Translations under genes and position numbers: made by a program
From: CAYPKW01 sp964411425
GTDB lineage: Bacteria > Pseudomonadota > Alphaproteobacteria > Dongiales > Dongiaceae
Length of the DNA stretch: 43,789 bases
NCBI GenBank assembly: GCA_964411425.1
Contig: CAYPKW010000018.1
Location: forward strand, 1 to 43,789
Direction: 5' to 3'
Part shown: positions 31,251-42,816 of the stretch, one piece after another
How the letters are laid out: each line of letters begins with the position of its first letter
How positions within the stretch are numbered: the stretch's first letter is position 1
Notes under the pieces: generated by a model
The model's input: the letters and a program-made list of their open reading frames with translations, nothing else
Databases searched by the model: none
What the model was told of the DNA's origin: nothing

Positions 31251-32267
31251 CTAATCAGTCAGCGGCCGCAGCGCCAAGGTGTCGGCCGCGACCCGCGCGC
31301 GCTCCGCCTCGGGCAGCGGAATGAGCCCCTTGTCGGCCAGATAGCCTTCCTCGCCGGCGGCCCGGTCGCTCGTGTATTCGGCAAGGAACTCCCGCATGCC
31401 CGGCACGGCGCCCACATGCGCGTTCTTGACGTAGATGTAAAGCGAGCGCGACACCGGGTAGGAGCCGTCGGCGATGGCCTCGAAGGTCGGCGCGACGGCG
31501 TCGATGGTAGCACCGTGCAGCTTGTCGAGGTTCTGGTCGAGGAAGCTGTAGCCGAACACGCCGAAGGCATTCGGATTGGCCGCCAGTTTCTGGACGATCA
31601 GATTGTCGTTCTCGCCCGCCTCGATGAAGGCGCCGTCCTCGCGGACGGTCTGGCAGGCGGCCTTCCTGGCGTCGTCCGCCAGCGCCGCCACCTCCGGGAA
31701 GCCGGCGCAGCCCTTGTCCAACGCCAGCTCGACGAAGGCGTCGCGCGTACCCGACGTGGGCGGCGGGCCGAGCACCTCGATTTTCTGGTCCGGCAGCGCG
31801 GGGTCGATGTCGGACCACTTCTCATACGGATTGGCGACCAGTCCGCCTCCTGCCGGCACCTCCTTGGCCAGCGCCAGCCACAACTGCGCCAGGCTCAGCG
31901 CAACGGCCGGACGCTCCTTCGATGTCGCCAGCACGATGCCGTCGTACCCGATCTTCACTTCGGTGATGGCGTCGATGCCATGCTCGGCGCATTGCTTGAT
32001 TTCGGACTCCTTGATCTTGCGCGAGGCGTTGGCGATGTCCGGGTGGCCTTCGCCCACGCCGGCGCAGAACAGCTTGATGCCGCCGCCGGTGCCGGTCGAT
32101 TCCACCACCGGGGTCTTGAAGCCGCCCGTCTTGCCGAACTGCTCGGCGACGGCGCTGGTGAACGGATACACGGTACTCGACCCGACGATCCGGATCTGGT
32201 CGCGCGCTTCGGCCGGGGCGGCGTAGGCAAGGACCGCCAGCGCGGCGATGGCCAAGGTCTGTTTCAT
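31251..32267 (-). CDS. pstS: Periplasmic phosphate-binding protein PstS
   Basis: Substrate-binding component of the PstSCAB importer. The 338-residue precursor has a signal peptide (MKQTLAIAALAVLAYAAPAEA). Mature motifs are IRIVGSSTVYPFTSAVAEQF, ESTGTGGGIKLFCAGVGEGH (phosphate-ligand Ser/Thr residues) and GTRDAFVELALDKG. It belongs to the PstS group with the GSSTVYPFT start common in alphaproteobacteria. The ATG at 32267 was chosen over the longer open frame because it begins the signal peptide. The promoter is the Pho-box region just upstream. Confidence 0.96.
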   Translation of the reverse strand: MKQTLAIAALAVLAYAAPAEARDQIRIVGSSTVYPFTSAVAEQFGKTGGFKTPVVESTGTGGGIKLFCAGVGEGHPDIANASRKIKESEIKQCAEHGIDAITEVKIGYDGIVLATSKERPAVALSLAQLWLALAKEVPAGGGLVANPYEKWSDIDPALPDQKIEVLGPPPTSGTRDAFVELALDKGCAGFPEVAALADDARKAACQTVREDGAFIEAGENDNLIVQKLAANPNAFGVFGYSFLDQNLDKLHGATIDAVAPTFEAIADGSYPVSRSLYIYVKNAHVGAVPGMREFLAEYTSDRAAGEEGYLADKGLIPLPEAERARVAADTLALRPLTD

Positions 32268-32330
32268 GGACGTCGTCTCCTTGTCGTTGCGATTGGTGAC
32301 GGAGCCGATCCCTTCTAGTCGCCGCGCGAT

Positions 32331-32367
32331 ACTATAATATGACAATTGTATTACAGTTTAATGACAG
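32331..32367 (-). promoter_or_regulatory. Tandem Pho box and -10 of pstS
   Basis: On the minus strand, CTGTCAT (32367-32361), CTGTAAT (32356-32350) and TTGTCAT (32345-32339) repeat with an exact 11-base period and four-base AT-rich spacers, matching the PhoB box consensus. A -10 hexamer TATTAT (32339-32334) or TATAGT (32336-32331) follows; the first lies 10 bases after the second repeat, as in E. coli pst promoters. The surrounding 32330-32425 stretch is strongly AT-rich against a high-GC background. Confidence 0.85.
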
Positions 32368-32421
32368 ACACTATCAAGAACTAAAACAAAAAGCTATTTA
32401 TATCAATGTGTTACAAATCAA

Positions 32422-33795
32422 CTACGGCGTCGGGCTGGCAGAGTCGACCGGCAGGATGACGGTAAAGGTGCTGCCCTTGCCCTCGATGCTGTCGATCTTG
32501 AGGGCGCCGCGGTGGCGCAGCAGGATGTGCTTGACGATGGCGAGGCCCAAGCCGGTGCCGCCGAGGTCGCGCGAGCGGGCGGTGTCGACGCGGTAGAACC
32601 GCTCGGTGAGGCGCGGCAGATGCAGGCGCCCGATGCCCTCGCCCTCGTCCATGACGGCGACGGCGACCCGGCCCGGTTCCGCCACCCAGCCGGCCACGCG
32701 AATCTTCGTGTCCTCGCGTCCGTACTTGATCGCGTTGTCGATCAGGTTCTGGAAGACTTGCGCGAGCTCGTCGGCATCGCCCACCGCGGGCGGCAGGGCC
32801 GCGAGCGGACCGGGCGCCTCGCTCGGTCCCGGCGGAGAAACGCCGAGCTCGATGCGCATCCCCTTCTGCTCTGCCTTGATCTGCAGCGTGTCCGCGACGC
32901 CCTGCAGGACCGCGGCGAGATTGACCCGCCCGGTGGGCGGCGTGTGCTCGTGCAGTTCGACGCGCGACAGCGACAACAGGTCGGCGACCAGCCGCGCCAT
33001 CCGCCGGCCCTGATCGTGCATGATGGCAAGGAAGCGCTCGCGCGCCTCCGCGTCCTCGCGCGCCGGGCCGCGCAGGGTCTCGATGAAGCCGACCAGCGTC
33101 GCCAGCGGCGTGCGCAGCTCGTGGCTCACGTTGGCGATGAAGTCCATGCGCAGGCGTTGGGCCTGGGCGATCGCCGTCAGGTCGTGGAGCGCCACCAGCG
33201 CCGCGGGCCCTTCGGCCTGCCGCAGCGGCTCGACGCGGGCGCTCAGGTGGCGCTCCACCGGAACCGGAACAACGAACTCGACGGCCCGGCCGGGCCCGCC
33301 GGCCAGCGCCTCGTCCACCGCCTCCATGAGTCCCGGATCGCGCAGCACGGCGGTGAGATCGCGCCCCGCGATGCCTTGGCCGAGCAGCAGCTCGGCCGCC
33401 GGATTGACGCGCGCCAGCCGGCGCGAGGCATCCAGCAGCAGAAGCGGCATCGGCAGGCGGTCGAGGATCGCCAACCCGAGGTCCAGCGCCGCGTCGGTTT
33501 CGCGGCGCCGCCGGTCCAGCTCCCGGCCGGCGTGGAGTACGGCCGCCTCGAGGTCGCGGGTGAGGAATCCGGGATCGGCCGGCTCGGCGCTCGTCCCGGC
33601 CGCCAGCCCCTCGATGCGGGCGGCGAGGCGGCGCAGCCGACGCAAGGGCGGCCACGCGATGAAGGCGAGCAGTAGCGCGATGCCGGCGGCCGCGAGCGCG
33701 CCCGGCAACCAGTCGAGCCAGCCGCCGAGCGCGAGGACGAAGAGGGCCCCCAGGCTCGGCGCCGCCAGCAAGGCGATGATGATCGCGGCGGGCAT
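32422..33795 (-). CDS. phoR: Phosphate regulon sensor kinase PhoR
   Basis: Membrane histidine kinase that phosphorylates PhoB when phosphate is low. From ATG 33795 it is 457 residues; a start at 33822 would add nine. Two N-terminal membrane helices (IIIALLAAPSLGALFVLALG and WLPGALAAAGIALLLAFIAW) are followed by a PAS domain (LDRLPMPLLLLDASRRLARV). The kinase core has the phosphoacceptor histidine in FIANVSHELRTPLATLVGFI, the N box VFQNLIDNAIKYG, and DLGGTGLGLAIVKHIL (G2). It is upstream of pstS but separated from it by the Pho-box region, so it probably has its own promoter. Confidence 0.94.
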   Translation of the reverse strand: MPAAIIIALLAAPSLGALFVLALGGWLDWLPGALAAAGIALLLAFIAWPPLRRLRRLAARIEGLAAGTSAEPADPGFLTRDLEAAVLHAGRELDRRRRETDAALDLGLAILDRLPMPLLLLDASRRLARVNPAAELLLGQGIAGRDLTAVLRDPGLMEAVDEALAGGPGRAVEFVVPVPVERHLSARVEPLRQAEGPAALVALHDLTAIAQAQRLRMDFIANVSHELRTPLATLVGFIETLRGPAREDAEARERFLAIMHDQGRRMARLVADLLSLSRVELHEHTPPTGRVNLAAVLQGVADTLQIKAEQKGMRIELGVSPPGPSEAPGPLAALPPAVGDADELAQVFQNLIDNAIKYGREDTKIRVAGWVAEPGRVAVAVMDEGEGIGRLHLPRLTERFYRVDTARSRDLGGTGLGLAIVKHILLRHRGALKIDSIEGKGSTFTVILPVDSASPTP

Positions 33796-33928
33796 CGTTC
33801 TATCGGCGCATCTACTTCGCAACCGATACCCGCCGTCAACCGCGCCGGTCGAGGCCGCATGACTCGAGCCGCGCGGCCGTGCTATAAGACTGGCTGGCGA
33901 AGGCTAATTTGACGGGGCGGAGACAACC

Positions 33929-34810
33929 ATGACAACCGTGACGACGAAGTTTGCGCTGGCGGCGATGCTGCTGGGCGCGGCCGCGATCGCAGGATTGGCG
34001 ACGGCGCCGGCAACCGGCCAGACCACGCGCTACGACACCTGGGAGGGAACGCAGGAATCCGGCGAGGTCGATGACCTGGTCGCCAATCTGCGCGCCCTCA
34101 TCGAGGAGGCGGAGCAGGCTCGCGCCGCCGACCCCCTGTTCCTGGAGGATCTCAAGGACATTCTCGACGCTTACGAGAATCCGTGGAGCGCGCGCGTGCT
34201 GTTCGACGACTTCCGCGACGGCAACTTCACGGCCAACCCGACCTGGCAGGTGAGCGCCGGTCAGTTCAAGGTCGACCCGCGCGGGGCGAACTCGGGCCTC
34301 AAGAGCTCGATCGGCCAGCCGCTGGCGACCGGAACCCAAGGCCTCGGCGGCCTCATCGGCGCGCTCCTGCAGCCGCAAGGCCAGGCCACCTACGCCTCGA
34401 TCTACACGGCGGTCGCGTTCTCCAATTCCTTCGCCGTGCGCTTCGAGTTGACCTCCCGCGACCGCTTCGGGCGGCTCGATTTCGGCCCCTACCTGGGCCC
34501 GTCCGGGGCGACCGCCTATCGCATCGCGTACCTGCCGGGGGCGGCGAACGGCCTGCTGCTGCAACGCATCACCCCGAAGGGAGCGACCGTCATCGGCCAG
34601 AGCAGCGGGCCGATCAATTTCGAGAACGGCAAGCCGCACGTCATCGACTGGACCCGGGACAAGGCCGGCAACATGGTGGTCAGCGTCGACGGACAGGACG
34701 CAATCGCGGTGCAGGACACCCAGATCCGCAAGCCCTTCGACGGTTTCCTCCTGGTCAACAGCGGCGGCAGCTACTGGGTGCGTTCCATCTCGATCGACGC
34801 GGCGAACTGA
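33929..34810 (+). CDS. Secreted protein of unknown function, LamG-like
   Basis: A 293-residue protein with an N-terminal signal peptide (KFALAAMLLGAAAIAGLATA) and a helical acidic segment (about residues 45-85). A beta-rich domain then starts LFDDFRDGNFTANPTWQVSA and ends in GSYWVRSISIDAA. The beginning and end of that domain resemble concanavalin/LamG-like jelly-roll modules with the pattern 'FDDFSDGdf...PtW...sG.w.v', which often bind carbohydrate; this is pattern recognition only. A GGCGGAG precedes the ATG. It is divergent from phoR, and no Pho box is visible, so a link to phosphate is not supported. Confidence 0.75.
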   Translation: MTTVTTKFALAAMLLGAAAIAGLATAPATGQTTRYDTWEGTQESGEVDDLVANLRALIEEAEQARAADPLFLEDLKDILDAYENPWSARVLFDDFRDGNFTANPTWQVSAGQFKVDPRGANSGLKSSIGQPLATGTQGLGGLIGALLQPQGQATYASIYTAVAFSNSFAVRFELTSRDRFGRLDFGPYLGPSGATAYRIAYLPGAANGLLLQRITPKGATVIGQSSGPINFENGKPHVIDWTRDKAGNMVVSVDGQDAIAVQDTQIRKPFDGFLLVNSGGSYWVRSISIDAAN

Positions 34811-34817
34811 GCGCGGT

Positions 34818-35698
34818 TCAGCCCGGCCGGCGGCGTAGGTAAATGAACCAGTAGACGGCGCCCACCAAGGCGCCGCCGCCGATCACGTTGCCGATCGTCA
34901 CTGGCACCAGGCCGAGGAGAAAGCGCGCCCAGGTGAGTCCGGCGTAGACGCCCGGTTCGGCGCCGATCGCGGCCCAGAACTCGGCCGGCGCCAGTGCCTT
35001 GATCAGCAGCCCCACCGGCAGCAGGTACATGTTGGCCACCGAGTGCTCGAACCCGGCGGCGACGAAGGCCGCGATCGGCAAGGCGATGGCGAGGATCTTG
35101 TCGGCGGTGCTCCGGGCGCCGAGCGCGAGCCAGACCGCGAGGCACACCAGGACGTTGCAGAGCACGCCCAGGAATAGCGCGTGCCAGAACGATTCCTCCG
35201 CCTTGGCCTTTGCGAGGTCCAGGGCCGCGATGCCGACGCTGCCCCCGCCGTGCTCGTACTGGCCGGCGAGTACGACCAAGAGAGCGGTGCCGAAGGCGCC
35301 CACGAAATTGCCCGCGAAGACGATGGCCCAAGCCCGCAGCATCTCCACCAGCGTGATCTTGCGGCCGGCCCACGCCATCACCATGAGCGCGTTGCCGGTG
35401 AACAGCTCGGCGCCGCCGACGATGACGAGGACGAGGCCGAGCGAGAACGCCACGCCGGCCGCGAAGCGGACCGCCCCGTAAGGCGCATCGTCCGCCCCGG
35501 CGAGCACGGTGGTGGAGAACATGGCGCCGAGCCCGATGAAGGCGCCGGCGAGCACGGCCAATGCGAACAGGCTCAGCGCGTCGAGCCGGGCCTTCGCCGC
35601 CCCCACCGCCTCGGCCTTGAGCGCGATCTCGTCGGGCAGCAGCGAATCGACGGACGGGTAGAGCCGCTCGGCCCCCGGCGGCGGCCCCGCGGCCGGCA

Positions 35699-35699
<1 letters not shown>
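34818..35699 (-). CDS. Formate/nitrite transporter (FocA/NirC) family channel
   Basis: A 293-residue pentameric anion-channel family protein with six membrane helices. Family signatures are clear: GGAELFTGNALMVMAW (helix 2 break), FEHSVANMYLLPVG (helix 5 break with the gating histidine), and NVIGGGALVGAVYWFIY at the last helix. Members conduct formate, nitrite, hydrosulfide or other monocarboxylates; the sequence alone does not settle which. Its ATG shares a base with the malic enzyme stop (TGATG), so translation is probably coupled. Confidence 0.92.
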
Positions 35700-37969
<2,270 letters not shown>

Positions 37970-38099
37970 GGGTCTCCCGCTGTCGCGGCCCTGGGCGCTC
38001 GGGCCAAGGTCGCATAATTCATCGGGCAAGGCAAAGGGACGGCCCGCGTCTTGGCCGCGGACGGCGATTATGATGGTGGATTGGCCGCGCGGGAGCGGA

Positions 38100-38105
38100 T
38101 ATAAT
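38100..38105 (+). promoter_or_regulatory. Candidate -10 element of the cox operon
   Basis: A perfect TATAAT lies 174 bases upstream of the subunit II start, in a 309-base gene-free stretch (37970-38278) between divergent maeB and the oxidase operon. No good -35 is found at the right distance (a TTGGCC is only 13 bases away), so it may need an activator. I see no other feature in this stretch. Confidence 0.35.
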
Positions 38106-38278
38106 CCGGCCGATTCGCGGCATTGTCCGGGGTTCGAGTTCGAGGGTCTGTGTTTGACTGCGGAACGACCGTCGCTCGCGCCGGAGAAGTGGCTTGCGAG
38201 CCCGCCCCGTTCATCGGTTCGCGGTCGCCAAACCGTCAGTCATGAATGTTTTGGGCCAAAGCTAAGGACGACTAGGGA

Positions 38279-39139
38279 ATGATCGTAGCACTCTTACTGC
38301 TCTTGGTAGGCGCCGCCACTGTCGCATTTCACTTTTTGAGCCCGTGGTGGTGGACGCCCATTGCCTCGAATTGGGGTTACGTCGATGACACCATCCTCAT
38401 CACGTTCTGGATCACCGGGGTTGTTTTCATCGGCATCATTTTTTTCATGGCCTATTGCGTGTTCCGCTACCGTCACCGGCCGGAAAGACGGGCGGAGTAC
38501 GAGCCGGAGAACAAGAAGTTGGAGTGGTGGCTCACCGGATTGACCTCGGTGGGCGTCGCCGGCATGTTGACCCCCGGCTTGTTCGTGTGGGACCAGTTCA
38601 TCACGGTCCCGAAGGACGCGGCGGAGTTCGAGGTCATGGCCCAGCAGTGGCAGTTCGGCTTCCGATTCCCTGGGGCGGACGGCGTGTTGGGTACCTCCGA
38701 ATCCCGGAATATCAGTCCGGAAAACCCGTTTGGCCTGAATTTGGACGATGCCAGCGGGCAGGACGACGTCCTGGTCGAAGGCGACGATCTGCACCTGCCG
38801 CTCGACAAGCCGGTCAAGGTGTTGCTCCGCTCCATCGACGTCCTGCACGACTTTTACGTGCCCCAGTTCCGGGCCAAGATGGATATGGTGCCGGGCACGG
38901 TCACCTACTATTGGTTCACCCCCACCAGAACCGGGACATTCGACATACTCTGCTTTGAGTTATGCGGCGTCGGGCACTATGCTATGCGTAGCAAGGTCGT
39001 GGTGGAGGAGGAGAGCGCCTATCGGGCGTGGTTGGCGGAGCAGCCGACGTTCGCGCAGTCGTTGGCTCGATCCGGAACCGGCGCGGCGGAGGAATTGAAT
39101 ACGGCCTTGAGCGAGGGGGAGGCGGACGCGGCGGAATGA
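38279..39139 (+). CDS. coxM: Cytochrome c oxidase subunit II (CoxM-like)
   Basis: Carries the CuA electron-entry site of a heme-copper oxidase. The 286-residue protein has three hydrophobic segments (residues 1-20, about 38-62, and about 84-104), the first perhaps a signal anchor. The periplasmic cupredoxin domain contains VLHDFYVPQFRAKMDMVPG and the CuA ligands CFELCGVGHYAM (C-x3-C-x3-H-x2-M). Intact CuA ligands mark it as a cytochrome c rather than a quinol oxidase. No cytochrome c domain is fused. The ATG has AAGGA about 12 bases upstream. First gene of the operon. Confidence 0.92.
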   Translation: MIVALLLLLVGAATVAFHFLSPWWWTPIASNWGYVDDTILITFWITGVVFIGIIFFMAYCVFRYRHRPERRAEYEPENKKLEWWLTGLTSVGVAGMLTPGLFVWDQFITVPKDAAEFEVMAQQWQFGFRFPGADGVLGTSESRNISPENPFGLNLDDASGQDDVLVEGDDLHLPLDKPVKVLLRSIDVLHDFYVPQFRAKMDMVPGTVTYYWFTPTRTGTFDILCFELCGVGHYAMRSKVVVEEESAYRAWLAEQPTFAQSLARSGTGAAEELNTALSEGEADAAE

Positions 39140-39203
39140 GGATTTGCACCGTGCGACTCGATCCGTTGGAGCCTCGGGCAAAGGAAGCGAAGAGGGTGTT
39201 CTG

Positions 39204-41012
39204 ATGGCCTACTACCAGCCTACCGCGGCCGAACAAATCCCGCCTGCCGAAGTCGCGGAGGTGGAGCTTTACCATTCGAAAAGCTGGTGGACGACCTACG
39301 TCTTTTCCCAAGACGCCAAGGTCATCGCCATCCAGTACGCCCTCACGGCGATCTCGATAGGGCTGGTGGCTCTGGTGTTGTCGTGGATGATGCGCCTCCA
39401 GTTGGGCTTCCCGGACACGTTCTCCTTTATCGACGCGGAGGAATACTACCAGTTCATCACCATGCACGGGATGATCATGGTGATTTACCTGCTCACCGCG
39501 CTGTTCCTCGGCGGCTTCGGCAACTACCTCATCCCGCTCATGGTCGGCGCCCGCGACATGGTCTTCCCCTATGTGAACATGCTGAGCTACTGGGTCTATC
39601 TGCTCGCCGTGCTGGTGCTGGTGGCGAGCTTCTTCGTGCCGGGCGGGCCGACCGGCGCCGGCTGGACGCTCTACCCGCCCCAGGCCATCCTGTCCGGCAC
39701 TCCGGGGTCGGATGGCGGCATCATCTTGATGCTCGTCTCGCTCGCTCTCTTCATCATCGGGTTCACCATGGGCGGGTTGAACTACGTGGTGACGGTCCTC
39801 CAGGCTCGCACGCGCGGCATGACGCTGATGCGCCTGCCGTTGTCGGTATGGGGCATCTTCATGGCCACCATCCTGGCGCTGCTCGCCTTCCCCGCCTTGT
39901 TCGTCGGCGCCGTGATGATGACGTTGGACCGGGTCCTGGGGACCAGCTTCTTCATGCCGGCCATCGTCGAGATGGGCCAACAGCTTAGCTACGAGGGCGG
40001 CAGCCCGATCTTGTTTCAACACCTGTTCTGGTTTTTCGGCCATCCCGAGGTCTACATCGTCGCCTTGCCGGCTTTCGGCATCGTCTCCGACCTCATCAGC
40101 GTCCACGCCCGGAGGAACATCTTCGGCTATCGGATGATGGTCTGGGCGATCGTGGCGATCGGCGCCCTCAGCTTCGTGGTGTGGGCGCACCACATGTACG
40201 TCAGCGGCATGAACCCGTATTTCGGATTCTTCTTCGCCACCACCACGCTCATCATCGCCGTGCCCACCGCCCTCAAGGTCTACAACTGGACGCTGACGCT
40301 GTGGCGCGGCAACATCCACCTTACGGTCCCGATGCTGTTCGCCATCGCGTTCATCATCACGTTCGTGAACGGCGGCATCACGGGATTGTTCCTCGGCAAT
40401 GCGGTCGTGGATATTCCGCTTTCCGACACCATGTTCGTGGTCGCGCACTTCCATATGGTGATGGGCGTGGCGCCGATCCTCGTCATCTTCGGGGCGATAT
40501 ACCACTGGTACCCCTTGATCACCGGGCGAATGCTGAACGAAGCCTTGGGCAAGATTCACTTCTGGGTCACCTTCCTCGGCGCCTACGCGATCTTTTTGCC
40601 CCTCCACTACCTGGGCTTCCTAGGCGTGCCGCGCCGCTATTTCGAAATGGGGGAGACCGGCTTCATCCCGCCGTCGGCCCACACGCTGAATGAATTCGTC
40701 ACCGTAACGGCGTTGCTCGTGGGCGCGACGCAGGTGCTGTTCTTGTTCAACTTGGTGTGGAGTCTGTTCAAGGGAAAACTCGCCGGCCGCAACCCGTGGC
40801 GGGCCACCACGCTGGAGTGGCAGACGCACGATTCCCCGCCGGGGCATGGCAACTTCGGCCCGACGCTGCCGGTGGTCTATCGCTGGGCCTACGCCTACAG
40901 CGTGCCGGGCGCCAAGGAGGACTTCATACCGCAGAACGTTCCGCCGGATCGGCCGGCCGCCGATAAGGGCCGTGAGGGCGGTTCGGGTTTAGCGGTCCAG
41001 CCGGCGGAATAG
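39204..41012 (+). CDS. coxN: Cytochrome c oxidase subunit I (CoxN-like)
   Basis: Catalytic 602-residue subunit with about 12 membrane helices. Ligands are readable: His88 (TMHGMIMV, low-spin heme), His280 with Glu282 and Tyr284 (WFFGHPEVYIVALP: CuB and cross-linked Tyr), His329/330 (WAHHMYVSG, CuB), His415 and His417 (VVAHFHMVMG, high- and low-spin heme). Asp118 (GARDMVFP) and Lys358 (TALKVYNW) fit the D and K proton channels, so this is an A-type oxidase. ATG 39204 was chosen for the start because an upstream in-frame ATG (39144) overlaps the end of no homologous sequence. Confidence 0.95.
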   Translation: MAYYQPTAAEQIPPAEVAEVELYHSKSWWTTYVFSQDAKVIAIQYALTAISIGLVALVLSWMMRLQLGFPDTFSFIDAEEYYQFITMHGMIMVIYLLTALFLGGFGNYLIPLMVGARDMVFPYVNMLSYWVYLLAVLVLVASFFVPGGPTGAGWTLYPPQAILSGTPGSDGGIILMLVSLALFIIGFTMGGLNYVVTVLQARTRGMTLMRLPLSVWGIFMATILALLAFPALFVGAVMMTLDRVLGTSFFMPAIVEMGQQLSYEGGSPILFQHLFWFFGHPEVYIVALPAFGIVSDLISVHARRNIFGYRMMVWAIVAIGALSFVVWAHHMYVSGMNPYFGFFFATTTLIIAVPTALKVYNWTLTLWRGNIHLTVPMLFAIAFIITFVNGGITGLFLGNAVVDIPLSDTMFVVAHFHMVMGVAPILVIFGAIYHWYPLITGRMLNEALGKIHFWVTFLGAYAIFLPLHYLGFLGVPRRYFEMGETGFIPPSAHTLNEFVTVTALLVGATQVLFLFNLVWSLFKGKLAGRNPWRATTLEWQTHDSPPGHGNFGPTLPVVYRWAYAYSVPGAKEDFIPQNVPPDRPAADKGREGGSGLAVQPAE

Positions 41013-41072
41013 GGGCGCTCGGATGGCCCCTGCGGTGGTAGTCATGGCTTCGAGCCGGGCCGGAGTGGCGTC

Positions 41073-41711
41073 GTGCGCCCGGGTGGCCTGAACGTGAACC
41101 TGTTCCATCAGTTGACGGAAAAACCCTGGGCGCCGATGAAAGGCGCCGTCGCGGACGCGCGCGATGGGGGCGCATTTTCTCTGCCCACGGCGGCGCTCGG
41201 CCTCAGGGTGTTTCTTGCCGTGGCCACGGTCCTGTTCTCGCTCTCGGTCGTCGCTTACCACGACCGGATGGCGGCCGCGGACTGGCGCCCCCTGCCCGAG
41301 CCGGCGCTGTTGTGGTTGAACACGGCGCTGCTGGTCCTGAGCAGCGCCGCGCTGCAATGGGCGTGCATCGGCGCGCGCCGGGGCCGGATGGACGGCGTGA
41401 AATTCGGGCTGCTTCTAGGGGGCGTTTTCGCGTTTGCCTTCCTGGCCGGGCAATTGCTGGCGTGGCGGCAGCTCGTCGACTTGGGTTATTTCGCCGCCGC
41501 CAACCCGTCCGTCGCCTTCTTCTACCTGCTTACCGGACTGCACGCGGCTCACCTGTTGGGCGGCCTGGTGGCCTGGGGTAGAACCATCGACAAGGTGTGG
41601 CGCGGGGTCGAGGCGGCCCGATTTCGCTTGAGCGTCGAGCTGTGCGCGCTGTACTGGCACTTCCTGCTGCTGGTGTGGTTGGTCTTGTTCGCCCTTCTGT
41701 TGTTCACGTGA
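41073..41711 (+). CDS. coxO: Cytochrome c oxidase subunit III, first copy (CoxO-like)
   Basis: A 212-residue CoxC-family protein with five hydrophobic segments; it forms part of the oxidase core and has no metal sites. Features include LFHQLTEKPWAPM near the N-terminus, LLWLNTALLVLSSAALQWA, and FYLLTGLHAAHLLGGLVAWG with a conserved glutamate/histidine pattern, ending ELCALYWHFLLLVWLVLFAL. It starts at a GTG with GGAG seven bases upstream (41073); an in-frame GTG at 41094 (VNLFHQLTEKPW) would also fit. It is followed by a second, different subunit III gene. Confidence 0.85.
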   Translation: MRPGGLNVNLFHQLTEKPWAPMKGAVADARDGGAFSLPTAALGLRVFLAVATVLFSLSVVAYHDRMAAADWRPLPEPALLWLNTALLVLSSAALQWACIGARRGRMDGVKFGLLLGGVFAFAFLAGQLLAWRQLVDLGYFAAANPSVAFFYLLTGLHAAHLLGGLVAWGRTIDKVWRGVEAARFRLSVELCALYWHFLLLVWLVLFALLLFT

Positions 41712-41729
41712 GCCGAGGATCGAGAGCAC

Positions 41730-42455
41730 ATGGCTGAAGTCGCGGTGACCGATAAGTCTGACCCACTCGCCCGGCCGGGCGGCTGGCAAGGCATCTCTGC
41801 CGACTGGTCGTCGGACCAGCGGGCGTTCAAGAACGTCCCCTGGGGCAAGGCGATGATGTGGATCTTCCTCCTCAGCGATACGTTCATCTTCAGCTGTTTT
41901 CTGCTCTCGTACATGACGGTGCGGATGTCCACGCCGGTGCCGTGGCCCGACCCCAGCGAGATCTTCGCCTTGACGATCGGGGGCCATAAGATTTCCCTCA
42001 TCCTGATCGCCATCATGACCTTCATCTTGATCAGCAGCAGCGGCACGATGGCCATGGCCGTCAACTTCGGTTATCGGCGCGATCGCGTCAAATCCGCCGT
42101 CTTGATGCTGGTGACGGCAGCCTTCGGCGCCACGTTCGTCGGCATGCAGGCCTTCGAGTGGACCAAGCTGATCGTGGATGAAGGGGTTCGCCCCTGGGGC
42201 AACCCGTTCGGCGCGGCCCAGTTCGGCTCCACCTTTTTCATGATCACGGGTTTCCATGGCACTCACGTGTCGATCGGCGTGATTTTTCTGATCATCATCG
42301 CGCGCAAGGTTTGGCGCGGAGACTTCGACCGCAGTCGGCGCGGCTTCTTCACCAGCCGGAAGGGGAACTACGAGGCCGTCGAGATCATGGGTCTCTATTG
42401 GCACTTCGTCGACCTGGTGTGGGTGTTCATCTTCGCGGTCTTCTATCTCTGGTAA
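41730..42455 (+). CDS. coxP: Cytochrome c oxidase subunit III, second copy (CoxP-like)
   Basis: A 241-residue CoxC-family protein with about five to six membrane helices. MMWIFLLSDTFIFSCFLLSY, LISSSGTMAMAVNFGY and the signature STFFMITGFHGTHVSIGVIF are typical of subunit III. The C-terminus ends EIMGLYWHFVDLVWVFIFAV, the family's HFVD motif. It is clearly different from the preceding copy, so they are not a recent duplication. It begins 18 bases after that gene, in one operon. Confidence 0.9.
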   Translation: MAEVAVTDKSDPLARPGGWQGISADWSSDQRAFKNVPWGKAMMWIFLLSDTFIFSCFLLSYMTVRMSTPVPWPDPSEIFALTIGGHKISLILIAIMTFILISSSGTMAMAVNFGYRRDRVKSAVLMLVTAAFGATFVGMQAFEWTKLIVDEGVRPWGNPFGAAQFGSTFFMITGFHGTHVSIGVIFLIIIARKVWRGDFDRSRRGFFTSRKGNYEAVEIMGLYWHFVDLVWVFIFAVFYLW

Positions 42456-42464
42456 GAGGGAAAC

Positions 42465-42788
42465 ATGGCGCACGCAGAGGGCCAACAACATCCGATTGGC
42501 GTTTATCTCAAGATCTGGGGCTTGCTGTTCGTTCTCAGCACCGCTTCCTACCTCGTCGACTACTTCGACGCCGAGGGCTACCTCAGGTGGTCCCTCATCC
42601 TCCTGTTCATGGTGTTGAAGGCGGGCCTGATCGTCGCCATCTTCATGCACATGGCCTGGGAGCGGCTCGCCCTGTTGTACGCCATCTTGGTCCCGCCGCT
42701 GCTGGTGTTGGTGTTCGTGTTCCTGATGACGTTCGAAGCGGACTACACCTTCTTTACGCGGCACCTGTTCTTCGGAGCGGGATCTTAG
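42465..42788 (+). CDS. Cytochrome c oxidase subunit IV family protein
   Basis: A 107-residue protein with three membrane helices (VYLKIWGLLFVLSTASYLVD, LILLFMVLKAGLIVAIFMHM and AILVPPLLVLVFVFLMTFEA). The FMHMAWER turn matches bacterial subunit IV proteins (CtaF/CyoD-like), which stabilise the CuB-containing subunit I. It follows the second subunit III gene after nine bases. Confidence 0.85.
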   Translation: MAHAEGQQHPIGVYLKIWGLLFVLSTASYLVDYFDAEGYLRWSLILLFMVLKAGLIVAIFMHMAWERLALLYAILVPPLLVLVFVFLMTFEADYTFFTRHLFFGAGS

Positions 42789-42816
42789 AGCCTGTTTTGG
42801 AACTGGAGAAATCGAC

